Position numbers and translations under genes: made by a program. Below are positions 9,032 through 17,459 of a stretch of DNA of 64,000 nucleotides, one piece after another. This DNA is from Acidiphilium sp. (GTDB lineage Bacteria; Pseudomonadota; Alphaproteobacteria; Acetobacterales; Acetobacteraceae). The notes beneath the pieces were generated by a model that ran no database searches, was not told the origin of the DNA, and worked only from the letters and a program-made list of their open reading frames with translations. Every line of letters starts with the position of its first letter. Position 1 is the first letter of the stretch. The stretch is taken from NCBI GenBank assembly GCA_028688905.1, contig JAQTXH010000003.1:248001-312000 (forward strand). The letters are read 5' to 3'.

Positions 9032-12000
9032 ATGAAGACCGCCGAACTGATGCGAGCAGAATTGGCGCGTGACGCGCGTTATACCGCCATATCCGGCCCG
9101 ATGATCCTGACCGGGACGCAGGCGTTGATCCGGTTGCTGATCACCCAGCGCCGGCGCGATCGGGCGGCGGGGTTGAAGACGGCGGGGTTTTTGTCCGGGT
9201 ATCGCGGATCGCCGCTCGGCGGGTTGGATATTCAGGCCTTTGCCGCCGCCCGCGCGCTGGCGGATGAGGGTATCGTGTTCAAACCGGGCGTGAACGAAGA
9301 CCTCGCGATGACCGCGATCTGGGGGTCGCAGATGACCCCATTGTTCCCCGGTGCCACCGTCGATGGCGTGTTCGCGATGTGGTACGGCAAAGGGCCGGGG
9401 GTCGATCGTTCGGGCGATGCGCTGAAACACGCCAATTACGCCGGCACCACCCGCCTCGGCGGCGTGCTGGTCGTGACCGGCGATGACCACGCCGCGAAAT
9501 CGTCCTCGATCGCCAATCAGAGCGAACCGGCGCTGATCGCGGCGGGCGTGCCGGTGCTGGCCCCGAGTTCGATTGCCGATATGCTCGATCTCGGCCTCTA
9601 CGGCTGGGCCGCCTCGCGCCATTCCGGGCTGTATATCGGGTTCAAGACGGTCGAGGAAATCATCGACTGCACCGCCTCGATCACCACCGATCCCGAGGCG
9701 CTGCGGATCGCGATGCCCGAGATCGATCCGGCGTCCGTTGCGATGCGGTTGCACGAACCGGTGCTGGCGCAGGAGGCGCGAGTGCTGCGGGTGCGGGTTC
9801 CGGCATTGCTGGATTTTGTCCGCGCCAATCCGATCAACCGGATGATCGATGCCGCACCCGGCGCGCGGATCGGCATCGTGACGGCGGGGAAATCGTTCCT
9901 CGATGTCGAGCAGGCCCGGGCGGATTTGGCGCTGGCCGGCGTGCGGGTGCTCAAGCTTGGGATGACCTGGCCGATCGAGCCGGGCATAATTCGCGACTTC
10001 GCGCGCGGGCTTGAAGAAATTATCGTTGTCGAGGAAAAACAACCACTGATCGAAAACCAGATCAAGACGATTCTGTACCGCACCGCCAATGCACCCCGCG
10101 TGCTCGGCAAAACCGACGATCAGGGCATCACCCTGCTGAAACCCGAGTCGGATTTGTCGTCCGCCGAAATCACCCTGGCCCTGGGCGACCGGGCGCAGCT
10201 TGTGCAGTTTTCCGACGAGCGCGCCTCGATTCTTTCCAATCTGCGTGGCAATATCGGTGCGGCGCGCGGGTTGGATTTCGGGGCGCATCGCATCCCGTAC
10301 TTCTGCTCCGGCTGCCCGCATTCCACCTCGACCGTGGTGCCCGAAGGTTCGCGCGCGATGGCCGGGATCGGCTGCCATTACATGGTCACCTGGATGGATC
10401 GCCAGACCGACGTGTTCTCCCACATGGGCGGCGAGGGGGTCGCCTGGATCGGTCAGGCCCCGTTCACCACCGAGCGCCATGTGTTCGCCAATCTTGGCGA
10501 CGGCACCTACCACCATTCCGGCAGCCTCGCGATCCGCGCGGCGGTGGCGGCCAAGGCGAACATCACCTACCGCATCCTGTTCAACGATGCCGTCGCGATG
10601 ACCGGCGGCCAGCATGTCGATGGGCCGCTCTCGGTACCGCAGATCACCCGCCAGATGGCCGCCGAAGGGGCGGCACGGATCGATATTGTCACGGATGAGC
10701 CTGAGAAATATCAAACTGTGCGCGATCTGGCACCGGGCGTCGTGGTGCATCATCGCCGCGCGCTCGACGAGGTGCAGCGGGTGTTGCGCGAAACCCAGGG
10801 CGTCACCATCCTGATCTATGATCAGACCTGTGCCACCGAAAAACGCCGCCGCCGCAAACGCGGCACCATGGCCGACCCCGCGAAACGCGCCTTCATCAAC
10901 GAGCGGGTCTGCGAAGGCTGCGGCGATTGCTCGAAAACCTCCAACTGCGTCTCGGTGGTGCCGGTCGAAACCGCGTTCGGCCGCAAACGGGCGATCGACC
11001 AATCCTCCTGCAACAAGGATTTCTCCTGCGTCGAAGGTTTTTGTCCCAGTTTTGTCACGGTGCGGGGGGCGGGGCTGAAGAAACCCGAAATCACCCTGGG
11101 CGGTGCGCCGGGCGATCTGCCGGAACCGGTTCTCCCCGCGCTCGATCGCCCGTGGAATATCGTGATCGCCGGCATCGGCGGCACCGGCGTCGTCACCATC
11201 GGCGCGCTCCTCGGCATGGCAGCACATCTGGATGGCAACGCGGTTTCCGTGCTCGATGTGCTCGGCCTCGCCCAAAAAGGCGGTGCCGTGGTTTCGCATG
11301 TCCGGTTCGGGGGGGCGGCGGGAACCGGGCAATCGCTGCGGATTCCACAAGGCCGCGCCGATCTGCTGCTGGGCTGCGATGCGCTGGTCGCCGCCGAGCA
11401 TGAGACGCTGGATTGCCTGGGTGAAACCACGACCGGCGTGGTCAATCTGCACGAAACCGTCACCGGCGAGTTCACCCGCGATCCGGATTTTTCACTGCCG
11501 ATGCGCCGGCTGCGTCAGGTCATCGCGAAGCGGATCGGTGAGGGCCATCTCGCGACCCTCGACGCCACCGGACTGGCGACCGCGCTGATGGGCGATGCGA
11601 TCGCGACCAATCTGTTCGTGCTCGGCTATGCCTGGCAACGCGGCAAAGTGCCGGTTTCGCGCCAGTCGATCGAGGAGGGGATCAGGCTGAACAACCAAGC
11701 CGTCGCGCTCAACCTCGCCGCCTTCGCCTGGGGACGGGCGGCGGCGCTCGATCTCGACAGCGTGGCGGCACGGCTGCCAGCGGCCACGACAAAACCCGCG
11801 CCGATCGATCTCGATGCGGTGATCGCTAGGTTTCGCGATGAACTCGTCGCCTATCAGAACGCACAGTATGCCGGGCGCTACATGGCGCTGCTGGCCGAGG
11901 TGCGGAGCGCCGAACAGCGGGTTCGCCCCGGTTCGGCCGCATTGACCGAAGCGGTGGCGCGCAATTTATACAAATTAATGGCGTATAAGGACGAATACGA

Positions 12001-12481
12001 GGTCGCCCGGCTTTACGCCGCCCCGGCGTTCCGGGCGGCGGTGGCGGCGCAGTTTCAGGAGGGGGCGACCCTGAAATTCCACCTTGCGCCGCCGTTGCTG
12101 GCCAAGCGGGATGCGCGCACCGGCGAACAGCAAAAACGCGAATATGGGGCCTGGATGCTGAGCGTTTTCCGGGTTCTGGAAAAGTTCAGGTTCTTGCGTG
12201 GCACGGCGCTTGATCCGTTCGGCCACACCGCCGAGCGGCGCACCGAACGCGGCCTGATCGGGCGCTATGAAGCCTCGATCCGTGCCGCCCTGGGCCATCT
12301 CACCGAAGCGAATTTCGTCCGCACCCTCGAACTCGCCACTCTGCCCGCGCAGATCCGCGGCTATGGTCATGTCAAGGCGCACAACCTTGCCGCGATCGAG
12401 CCGGTATGGGTGGCGCTCGACGCCGAACTGGCGACACTGTCCCCAACGCCGGCACCACAGTTCGGCATTGCCGCCGAATAG
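9032..12481 (+). CDS. Indolepyruvate ferredoxin oxidoreductase, fused alpha-beta form
   Basis: A 1149-residue protein joining thiamine-diphosphate and gamma-type domains of 2-oxoacid:ferredoxin oxidoreductases, the size of the fused IorA-IorB enzymes of proteobacteria. It decarboxylates aryl pyruvates such as indolepyruvate or phenylpyruvate to acyl-CoA and reduces ferredoxin. Visible: GYRGSPLGGLD near the N-terminus, the ThDP-site GDGTYHHSGS...NDAVAMTGGQHVDG (about residues 490-530), the iron-sulfur segment CEGCGDCSKTSNC and CNKDFSCVEGFCP (about 625-675), then the gamma domain AGIGGTGVVTIGALLGMAAH (about 710-730) and a C-terminal DUF6537-like region. I chose the ATG at 9032 for its AGGAG site; the frame is open upstream to 8759 but that part crosses a repeat. 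Transcribed alone. Confidence 0.92.
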   Translation: MKTAELMRAELARDARYTAISGPMILTGTQALIRLLITQRRRDRAAGLKTAGFLSGYRGSPLGGLDIQAFAAARALADEGIVFKPGVNEDLAMTAIWGSQMTPLFPGATVDGVFAMWYGKGPGVDRSGDALKHANYAGTTRLGGVLVVTGDDHAAKSSSIANQSEPALIAAGVPVLAPSSIADMLDLGLYGWAASRHSGLYIGFKTVEEIIDCTASITTDPEALRIAMPEIDPASVAMRLHEPVLAQEARVLRVRVPALLDFVRANPINRMIDAAPGARIGIVTAGKSFLDVEQARADLALAGVRVLKLGMTWPIEPGIIRDFARGLEEIIVVEEKQPLIENQIKTILYRTANAPRVLGKTDDQGITLLKPESDLSSAEITLALGDRAQLVQFSDERASILSNLRGNIGAARGLDFGAHRIPYFCSGCPHSTSTVVPEGSRAMAGIGCHYMVTWMDRQTDVFSHMGGEGVAWIGQAPFTTERHVFANLGDGTYHHSGSLAIRAAVAAKANITYRILFNDAVAMTGGQHVDGPLSVPQITRQMAAEGAARIDIVTDEPEKYQTVRDLAPGVVVHHRRALDEVQRVLRETQGVTILIYDQTCATEKRRRRKRGTMADPAKRAFINERVCEGCGDCSKTSNCVSVVPVETAFGRKRAIDQSSCNKDFSCVEGFCPSFVTVRGAGLKKPEITLGGAPGDLPEPVLPALDRPWNIVIAGIGGTGVVTIGALLGMAAHLDGNAVSVLDVLGLAQKGGAVVSHVRFGGAAGTGQSLRIPQGRADLLLGCDALVAAEHETLDCLGETTTGVVNLHETVTGEFTRDPDFSLPMRRLRQVIAKRIGEGHLATLDATGLATALMGDAIATNLFVLGYAWQRGKVPVSRQSIEEGIRLNNQAVALNLAAFAWGRAAALDLDSVAARLPAATTKPAPIDLDAVIARFRDELVAYQNAQYAGRYMALLAEVRSAEQRVRPGSAALTEAVARNLYKLMAYKDEYEVARLYAAPAFRAAVAAQFQEGATLKFHLAPPLLAKRDARTGEQQKREYGAWMLSVFRVLEKFRFLRGTALDPFGHTAERRTERGLIGRYEASIRAALGHLTEANFVRTLELATLPAQIRGYGHVKAHNLAAIEPVWVALDAELATLSPTPAPQFGIAAE

Positions 12482-12598
12482 GTTCGGTCACAAATTGCAT
12501 AGGTTCGTTACGGATCGCCTGCCTATGGCACTGGATCTGGCGCTGACCGCGCGGGGAAATCTGGTGGGGGGATCAGGTGCCGATCGCGCCGTGACCAG

Positions 12599-13141
12599 CT
12601 ATGGCGTCGCGAGGTGCTCGCGCAGGCGCGGCATCAACTCGACCAGATTGCACGGGCGATGCCGCGAATCGAGCTGGAACAATAGAATATCATCCCACCC
12701 ATCCTTGACCGCGCCGGTCGAGCCGGGGAGTGCGAACAGATAGGTGCCGCCGCCCACGCCGCCGAGCGCGCGGGACTGGATGGTCGAGGTGCCGATTTTC
12801 TGGTAGCTCAGCATGCGGAACAATTCGCCGAAGCCTTCGATCTGCTTGTCGAGCACGCGGGCGAAGGCTTCGGGCGTTACATCGCGGCCGGTCACCCCGG
12901 TGCCGCCGGTGGTGACGATGACGTCGATCGCCGGGTCGGCGATCCAGTCGCGCAACTGGGCCTCGATCACATCGGCATCGTCGCGCAAAATGGTGCGGGC
13001 GGCGAGGTGATGGCCGGCGGCGACAACCCGGCCGGCCAGGGCATCGCCTGAGGTGTCGTTTTCGAGGGTGCGGCTATCCGATACGGTCATCACCGCGATG
13101 GAGACCGGGACAAATTTTCGGCTTTCGTCGATCCGCGACAT
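12599..13141 (-). CDS. moaB: Molybdenum cofactor biosynthesis protein B
   Basis: A 180-residue MogA/MoaB-fold protein. [20 protein letters not shown], the [19 protein letters not shown] active-site segment and [17 protein letters not shown] are diagnostic. The family binds molybdopterin and adenylates it before metal insertion. The ATG at 13141 has AGGAG in front; upstream codons in frame are repeat DNA. Other Moco genes (moaE, moaD, mobB) lie 48 kb away, and a Mo-enzyme candidate lies at 30223-32328. It is convergent with the oxidoreductase gene, with 117 bases between stops. Confidence 0.92.
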   Translation of the reverse strand: MSRIDESRKFVPVSIAVMTVSDSRTLENDTSGDALAGRVVAAGHHLAARTILRDDADVIEAQLRDWIADPAIDVIVTTGGTGVTGRDVTPEAFARVLDKQIEGFGELFRMLSYQKIGTSTIQSRALGGVGGGTYLFALPGSTGAVKDGWDDILLFQLDSRHRPCNLVELMPRLREHLATP

Positions 13142-13240
13142 GCAGCGCACTCCTGGTTGAATGACGTCGGCGCGCCGGGGTTGGCGGGCGGAGTTGCCGG
13201 AAGGGCAACGGAGGGGGTGGCGCGCGAAATAAAGCGTATA

Positions 13241-13343
13241 GAGCATGATCGTTTGAGGACGAACATGCTCCATCGCTATTTTGGCGGGCAATTTCATCGC
13301 CTTCGGTTGCCGCAGGGGCGTCAATCTCAAGCAATATTGCTTG
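13241..13343 (+). repeat. Dispersed hairpin repeat, copy B (full length)
   Basis: Starts with the stem GAGCATGATCGTTT / GGACGAACATGCTC (13241-13270), then a middle block (CATCGC, TTTCATCGCCTTCGG, TGCCGCA) and ends with a perfect 16-bp palindrome CAAGCAATATTGCTTG (13328-13343). Compared with copies A and C the stem carries paired base changes that preserve pairing. It sits upstream of moaB and 64 bases before tRNA-Val. Confidence 0.8.
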
Positions 13344-13406
13344 CACCGTCCAAAACCGGCCCCCTTGCGCCAAGCGCTGCGGAAAGCTAGAGCACTTCGT
13401 CATTAC

Positions 13407-13481
13407 GGGCGCGTAGCTCAGCGGTAGAGCATCGCCTTCACACGGCGGGGGTCACAGGTTCAATCCCTGTCGCGCCCACCA
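13407..13481 (+). tRNA. tRNA-Val (anticodon CAC)
   Basis: A 75-base sequence folds as a cloverleaf: acceptor GGGCGCG with CGCGCCC, D stem GCTC/GAGC, anticodon stem TCGCC/GGCGG with loop TTCACAC (anticodon CAC), and T arm ACAGG TTCAATC CCTGT. CCA is encoded. It is not preceded by other tRNAs. I searched nearby for a duplicated 3' end that would mark an integration site and saw none. Confidence 0.95.
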
Positions 13482-13738
13482 CGATTTCACTGACTTACGG
13501 GAAATCGTGCCTCGCCTTTAAAATTTTAAGGCCGATTTATTTACAGCGAATCTGCCTTGGAGATCGCCGATATCGCCTTGATGCGGGTTGGCATGATGCG
13601 GGGGGCCGCAAATGGCGGGCTTCGTCTCGCTTGGCCACAACGGAAATCCGAACTTTGTTTTGTGAGCCGCCTCATCGCCTTCGGCTGCCGTTCCGGTGGT
13701 TAAACTTAAGCAATAGTGCAGTGGCGCAACCGAGTCTC
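13482..13738. other. Intergenic region after tRNA-Val
   Basis: No gene that I can support; frames here have poor composition. Its only recognisable content is the tail-only repeat copy at 13671-13714. Confidence 0.5.
13671..13714 (+). repeat. Dispersed repeat, tail-only copy D
   Basis: CTCATCGCCTTCGGCTGCCG followed by AAGCAATAGTGC matches the middle and tail of copy B but lacks the 5' hairpin. With copy B it flanks tRNA-Val in direct orientation. Confidence 0.55.
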
Positions 13739-13784
13739 TTGACGGTGCCAAGCCTTTTCGTGCTATAAACCGAACGTTCGTTCT
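13739..13784 (+). promoter_or_regulatory. Promoter with overlapping palindromic operator for VOC-GST-tetR
   Basis: TTGACG (13739-13744), a 19-base spacer, and an extended -10 TGCTATAAA (13761-13769) are followed directly by the perfect 10-bp palindrome CGAACGTTCG (13771-13780). The position over the start site fits repression by the TetR protein encoded third in the operon. Inference from sequence layout; the binding was not tested. Confidence 0.6.
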
Positions 13785-13795
13785 GGGGTGGTGAA

Positions 13796-14221
13796 ATGTT
13801 CAAGGTCATGAAGTATGAGCATGTCGGTATCAGGGTGACGGACCGGGCGCGCGCGGTTGCCTTCTACGAAACGCTGGGTTGGCGGGAAGAGACGGATCTG
13901 CCGGACAACATCGCCAACGAGATGGTCAATGACGCGGGCGTCCACATCAATCTGATTTTCAATGGCGTTGCCCGCGACGAAAATCGTAACATTCTGCAAG
14001 ATGAAGCGATCAAATACCCTGGTGTAACACATCCGGCTTTTGTGATCGAAAATATGGATGCACTGCTAGCAACGTTCGCCCGCGCCGGCATTCGGGTTAC
14101 GCAGGGTCCCGAAATCATCGCCGGACGACGCAAGGCTTGCTTCATCCGCGACCCGGACGGAACCGTGCTCGAGTTCGATGAAATGCTGCCCAATCAACGC
14201 CATACCCAATCAACGCCATAA
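13796..14221 (+). CDS. VOC-family (glyoxalase/bleomycin-resistance fold) protein
   Basis: A 141-residue vicinal-oxygen-chelate protein. MKYEHVGIRVTDRARAVAFYETLGW and the later VTHPAFVIENMDALLATFARAGI with RDPDGTVLEFDEML show two paired beta-alpha-beta-beta-beta modules and metal ligands His (EHVG), His (HPAF region) and Glu (LEFDE), as in lactoylglutathione lyase-like enzymes. The partner is a GST gene, so a glutathione adduct or electrophile is a likely substrate; this is inference. ATG at 13796 or 13811 could be the start. The 3' end contains a 16-bp tandem duplication that shifts the last residues. Confidence 0.85.
   Translation: MFKVMKYEHVGIRVTDRARAVAFYETLGWREETDLPDNIANEMVNDAGVHINLIFNGVARDENRNILQDEAIKYPGVTHPAFVIENMDALLATFARAGIRVTQGPEIIAGRRKACFIRDPDGTVLEFDEMLPNQRHTQSTP
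14189..14220 (+). repeat. Perfect 16-bp tandem duplication in the VOC gene end
   Basis: CCCAATCAACGCCATA occurs twice head to tail. Because 16 is not a multiple of three, the second copy changes the frame and creates the present stop codon at 14219. Confidence 0.9.
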
Positions 14222-14230
14222 AGGAGTGCA

Positions 14231-14842
14231 ATGATGCTAAAGCTATTTGACCTCGAACTTTCGGGAAATTGTTACAAGGTGCGCCTGCTCGCGGCACTAC
14301 TTGGCGTGACGTTAGACATCATACCCGTGGATTTCATGGCAGGGGCGCACAAGGCGGACGCATTTCTCAAGCTCAACCCGTTCGGGGAGATTCCAGTCTT
14401 ACAGGATGACGAACTTGTGTTGCGCGATAGCCAGGCGATTCTCGTTTATCTCGCGCGCAAGCACGGCGGGGAGGCTTGGTTGCCGACCGATGCCGCCGGT
14501 ATGGCGCGCGTCATGCAGTGGCTCTCGACGGCGGCCAACGACGTGGCGCGCGGGCCGAACGATGCCCGTTTGCACGATTTGTTTAGCTATAAGCTGGACA
14601 TCGTCAAAGCCCGGCACCAGTCTCAGCATGTCCTTGCTATTTTCGAGACCCACCTGACATCGCACAACTGGCTGGAGTTCGACCGACCGACGATCGCCGA
14701 CATCGCTTGCTATCCATACATTGTCCTGGCGGAACAGGGCGGCGTTTCCCTCGCGAATTACCCCTCGATCCATCGGTGGGCGGCCCGAATTCGCGCTCTA
14801 CCCGGTTATATTCCGATGCCGGGTCAATATCAGGCGGCTTGA
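14231..14842 (+). CDS. Glutathione S-transferase
   Basis: A 203-residue two-domain GST. The thioredoxin-like N-terminal domain shows LFDLELSGNCYKVRLLAALLG (Ser/Cys active-site region), LNPFGEIPVLQDDELVLRDSQAILVYLA with the cis-Pro IPVL and the DSQAI glutathione-binding turn. The helical C-terminal domain contains the N-capping segment RPTIADIACYPYI. Cytosolic; conjugates or isomerises electrophiles with glutathione. AGGAG lies 5 bases before the ATG. It sits between the VOC gene and a TetR regulator, forming a compact detoxification operon. Confidence 0.92.
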   Translation: MMLKLFDLELSGNCYKVRLLAALLGVTLDIIPVDFMAGAHKADAFLKLNPFGEIPVLQDDELVLRDSQAILVYLARKHGGEAWLPTDAAGMARVMQWLSTAANDVARGPNDARLHDLFSYKLDIVKARHQSQHVLAIFETHLTSHNWLEFDRPTIADIACYPYIVLAEQGGVSLANYPSIHRWAARIRALPGYIPMPGQYQAA

Positions 14843-14848
14843 ACCACA

Positions 14849-15445
14849 TTGAATGAGAAAACCCGGCGAACCCGGCCGAATCGTCAAGACATTGTCCGTC
14901 GTATTCGCGACGTGTTTCGCGAGCGCGGCTACGATGGGGCGACGTTGACGGCGCTGGCAGAGGCGACGGGGTTGGAGCGCGCAAGCCTCTATCATTATTT
15001 TCCAGGCGGCAAGGAGGCGATGGCCGAGGCGGCGCTCTCCGACGTGGAAGACCAGCTGGAGGCGACGCTGCTGGCCCCTCTACGTCAGGGCGGGACGATT
15101 ACGGAACGTGTTGAGGGCATGGTGCGGGCGCTTGACGGATATTACAATGGGGGGCGTTCAGGCTGTCTCCTGGCCGCCCTGGCCCTCAACCGATCCGACC
15201 ACCAACTCGGTACCCGCGTGGCGGCGAGTTTCGAGGCTTGGGCAAAAGCGCTCACAGCGCTGGCCATCGAGGCGGGTGTCCCCAACCCGCAAGTCTGCGC
15301 CGAAGACATCATCGTTCTGATACAAGGCGGACTCGTGCTGTCTGCCGGACTGAGCGACCCATCGCCCTTCCGTCGCGCGTTGCAACGGGTCGTCACACTC
15401 ATGGCCGGAAGCGATGAGGCACCTTCAGGCCGTCGCCATCAATGA
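14849..15445 (+). CDS. TetR-family transcriptional regulator
   Basis: A 198-residue repressor-type protein. The N-terminal helix-turn-helix reads RRIRDVFRERGYDGATLTALAEATGLERASLYHYFPGGKEAM, and the C-terminal ligand domain resembles the TetR C-terminal group that regulates GST- or LysR-type detoxification genes. The start used here is TTG at 14849, six bases after the GST stop; no in-frame ATG is near, so the exact start is uncertain. A palindrome over the operon promoter (13771-13780) is the obvious candidate operator, giving autoregulation. Confidence 0.88.
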   Translation: MNEKTRRTRPNRQDIVRRIRDVFRERGYDGATLTALAEATGLERASLYHYFPGGKEAMAEAALSDVEDQLEATLLAPLRQGGTITERVEGMVRALDGYYNGGRSGCLLAALALNRSDHQLGTRVAASFEAWAKALTALAIEAGVPNPQVCAEDIIVLIQGGLVLSAGLSDPSPFRRALQRVVTLMAGSDEAPSGRRHQ

Positions 15446-15448
15446 CGG

Positions 15449-15487
15449 GCATCGCTGAATGGCATCGCTGAATGGTATCATTGAATG
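15449..15487 (+). repeat. 13-bp tandem repeat, three units plus a partial fourth
   Basis: GCATCGCTGAATG twice perfectly, then GTATCATTGAATG and a partial unit GTATCGCT. It starts four bases after the tetR stop codon. Confidence 0.85.
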
Positions 15488-15628
15488 GTATCGCTCGATC
15501 GCACCGAGAATCGAATAGGGGATGCCACTGTACCTCTTTGGTTCAATGCCCGTTCAGGGGCGGGACGCTATCTTAGCCATCTGCCCAGCTTAGCCACTTG
15601 CCCAGTTTCCGGGGATCCCCTCGGTGAA

Positions 15629-15657
15629 TTGACATCTAAAATATTCTCTTACATAAT
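15629..15657 (+). promoter_or_regulatory. Sigma-70 promoter for the mgd operon
   Basis: TTGACA (15629-15634), 17-base spacer, CATAAT (15652-15657). Near consensus and AT-rich around it. It directly precedes the inverted repeat at 15663-15677. Confidence 0.65.
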
Positions 15658-15662
15658 GTATT

Positions 15663-15677
15663 ATTCTTTTTAGGAAT
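15663..15677. promoter_or_regulatory. Candidate methylamine-regulon operator, site 1
   Basis: ATTC-TTTTTAG-GAAT, flanked as TTATTC...GAATATT. It lies on the expected transcription start. Site 3 at 34733 is nearly identical (17 of 20 positions over the flanked motif), and site 2 at 25831 has the same 5-7-5 geometry. Confidence 0.55.
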
Positions 15678-15945
15678 ATTATATGTCAGACCGATGTCAT
15701 CCGAAAAGCTTTGGGCAACCGAAAAATTCAAGGTGCGAAGCCGTCAGCCGAACCTATGGCCATGTGCGCTGGCACCGTCACGCGCCTGGGGGCGTATAAC
15801 TTCCGTTTGTCAGCGAAACCGATTTTTCCAGCCTCTGCTTGCGGAAGATCACCGCAAGGAATGGCTTTCGCGTTTTCGTGCGCTTTGCGCATTACGGCCC
15901 TGAAAAATCACGGGTAAAAACGTACACGGGTAAGAACGTAATTGC

Positions 15946-17196
15946 ATGCGATATTCAGCTCTCACCGTCCTCACTCAAGCGCTACGCGGTCACGCCGGTT
16001 GGCGACCGGCTTGGCGCAATCCGGCACCGGCACCGGATTATGATGTCGTCATCGTCGGCGGCGGCGGGCATGGTCTGGCGACCGCTTATTACCTCGCGAA
16101 ACACCATAATGTCGGTCGTATTGGCCTGCTGGAGAAATCCTGGCTTGGCAATGGCAGCGTCGGTCGTAATACCACCATCATCCGCTCCAACTATCTGCTG
16201 CCAGGCAATCTTCCGTTTTACGAACTCTCGATGAAGCTGTGGGAGGGGCTGGAGCAGGACATCAATTACAATGCCATGGTCAGCCAGCGTGGGGTGTTCA
16301 ACATCTATCATTCCGATCCGCAGCGCGATGCCTATGCAAGGCGGGGCAATGCAATGCGCCTGCACGGCATTGACGCCGAGTTAGTCGACCGAGACGCACT
16401 TCGGCAACGGATACCCTATCTCGACTACGACAATGCGCGTTTTCCAATTCAGGGTGCGCTACTGCAAAAGCGCGGTGGCACCGTGCGGCACGACGCGGTG
16501 GCGTGGGGCTATGCGCGTGCGGCCGACCGCCTGGGGGTCGATATCATCCAGAATTGCGAGGTCACCGGCATTCGCCAGGAGCGCGGCAAGGTGATCGGCG
16601 TGGAGACCACACGCGGCTACATCGGCGCTAAAAAACTCGGGATCGCGGTCGCCGGCGCGTCGTCGCTGGTCGCCGCCATGGCCGGACTGCGCCTACCGAT
16701 CGAGAGCCACGTCCTCCAAGCCTTCGTATCCGAGGCGCTCAAACCGCTTATCGATACGGTGATCACGTTCGGTGCCGGTCATTTTTATATCTCGCAATCC
16801 GATAAAGGCGGTCTGGTGTTCGGCGGTGATATCGACGGCTATAATTCCTATGCCGCCCGGGGCAACCTGCCGACCATCGAGGATGTCTGCGAAGGCGGCA
16901 TGGCGCTGATGCCGATGATTGGCCGAGCACGGCTGGTGCGTCATTGGGGCGGCATCATGGACATGACGATGGATGGTTCACCGATCATCGACCGGACGCC
17001 GGTGGAGAATCTCTTTCTCAATGCCGGCTGGTGCTATGGCGGTTTCAAGGCCACACCGGCATCGGGATTCTGCTTCGCACATCTGATTGCCTGCGAAACG
17101 CCGCACAAGGTCGCGACGTTCTACCGGCTTGACCGCTTTGCCTCGGGCCGGCTGATTGACGAAAAGGGTGTCGGTGCCCAGCCGAATTTGCACTGA
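15946..17196 (+). CDS. mgdA: N-methylglutamate dehydrogenase, SoxB-like (beta) subunit
   Basis: A 416-residue FAD-dependent DAO-family protein. The N-terminus MRYSALTVLTQALRG precedes the dinucleotide-binding motif YDVVIVGGGGHGLATAYYL (about 31-50), GNGSVGRNTTIIRSNYL marks the covalent-flavin/substrate face of SoxB proteins, and GWCYGGFKATPASG is the C-terminal FAD loop. By sequence alone it could be heterotetrameric sarcosine oxidase. The linked gmaS and mgsABC genes make N-methylglutamate dehydrogenase the better call: N-methylglutamate is oxidised to glutamate with the methyl carbon passed to tetrahydrofolate. First of four overlapping genes (mgdA-mgdB-mgdC-mgdD, order soxB-D-A-G). The letter assignment follows gene order. 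Confidence 0.85.
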   Translation: MRYSALTVLTQALRGHAGWRPAWRNPAPAPDYDVVIVGGGGHGLATAYYLAKHHNVGRIGLLEKSWLGNGSVGRNTTIIRSNYLLPGNLPFYELSMKLWEGLEQDINYNAMVSQRGVFNIYHSDPQRDAYARRGNAMRLHGIDAELVDRDALRQRIPYLDYDNARFPIQGALLQKRGGTVRHDAVAWGYARAADRLGVDIIQNCEVTGIRQERGKVIGVETTRGYIGAKKLGIAVAGASSLVAAMAGLRLPIESHVLQAFVSEALKPLIDTVITFGAGHFYISQSDKGGLVFGGDIDGYNSYAARGNLPTIEDVCEGGMALMPMIGRARLVRHWGGIMDMTMDGSPIIDRTPVENLFLNAGWCYGGFKATPASGFCFAHLIACETPHKVATFYRLDRFASGRLIDEKGVGAQPNLH

Positions 17197-17459
17197 TGCG
17201 CATCGCCTGTCCCTACTGCGGCCCACGTGGCCTCGAAGAATTTCTCTACCATGGTGATGCCAGCGTGCGACGCCCCGAGGACGGCGGGGCGGTGCCTGAC
17301 CAAGCCTGGACCGACTATGTCTATCTTCGCGAGAACGCCAACGGTCCGCATCGGGAGTTGTGGTATCACCATGCTGGCTGTCACGCCTGGCTGGTTGTTA
17401 CGCGCGATCTGCGCAGCCACGACATTTTGGGCGTTACAGCCGCGCGAGACGAAGCATGA
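17196..17459 (+). CDS. mgdB: N-methylglutamate dehydrogenase, SoxD-like (delta) subunit
   Basis: An 87-residue protein with the SoxD signature: MRIACPYCGPRGLEEFLYHGDA, in which C5 and C8 start a zinc-binding set completed by His and Cys in WYHHAGCHAWL. The delta subunit is a small structural zinc subunit of the heterotetramer. The start codon overlaps the mgdA stop (TGATG), which implies translational coupling. Confidence 0.88.
   Translation: MRIACPYCGPRGLEEFLYHGDASVRRPEDGGAVPDQAWTDYVYLRENANGPHRELWYHHAGCHAWLVVTRDLRSHDILGVTAARDEA

Larger units (their letters stand above)
15446..15945. other. 500-bp control region upstream of mgdA
   Basis: No supported gene; short frames lack codon bias. It contains a 13-bp tandem repeat after tetR, an AT-rich segment with a strong promoter and operator (15629-15677), and about 270 bases of leader before mgdA. 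Confidence 0.6.

Noticed and set aside
8981-11452. 823-codon open frame antisense to the indolepyruvate oxidoreductase
   Set aside because: High-GC shadow frame. The protein is Arg/Gly/His/Asp-rich with no domain pattern, while the plus strand encodes a full enzyme.
13407-13481. tRNA-Val as an integration site for the amine island
   Set aside because: I saw no integrase and no duplicate of the tRNA 3' end farther along. Flanking repeats B and D belong to the dispersed family instead.
13518-13751. 77-codon minus-strand frame after tRNA-Val
   Set aside because: Runs through the repeat tail copy D and has no start signal or motif.
15485-15917. Small genes in the region before mgdA
   Set aside because: Short frames of 60-70 codons lack codon bias, ribosome-binding sites and recognisable motifs; the AT-rich part is promoter DNA.
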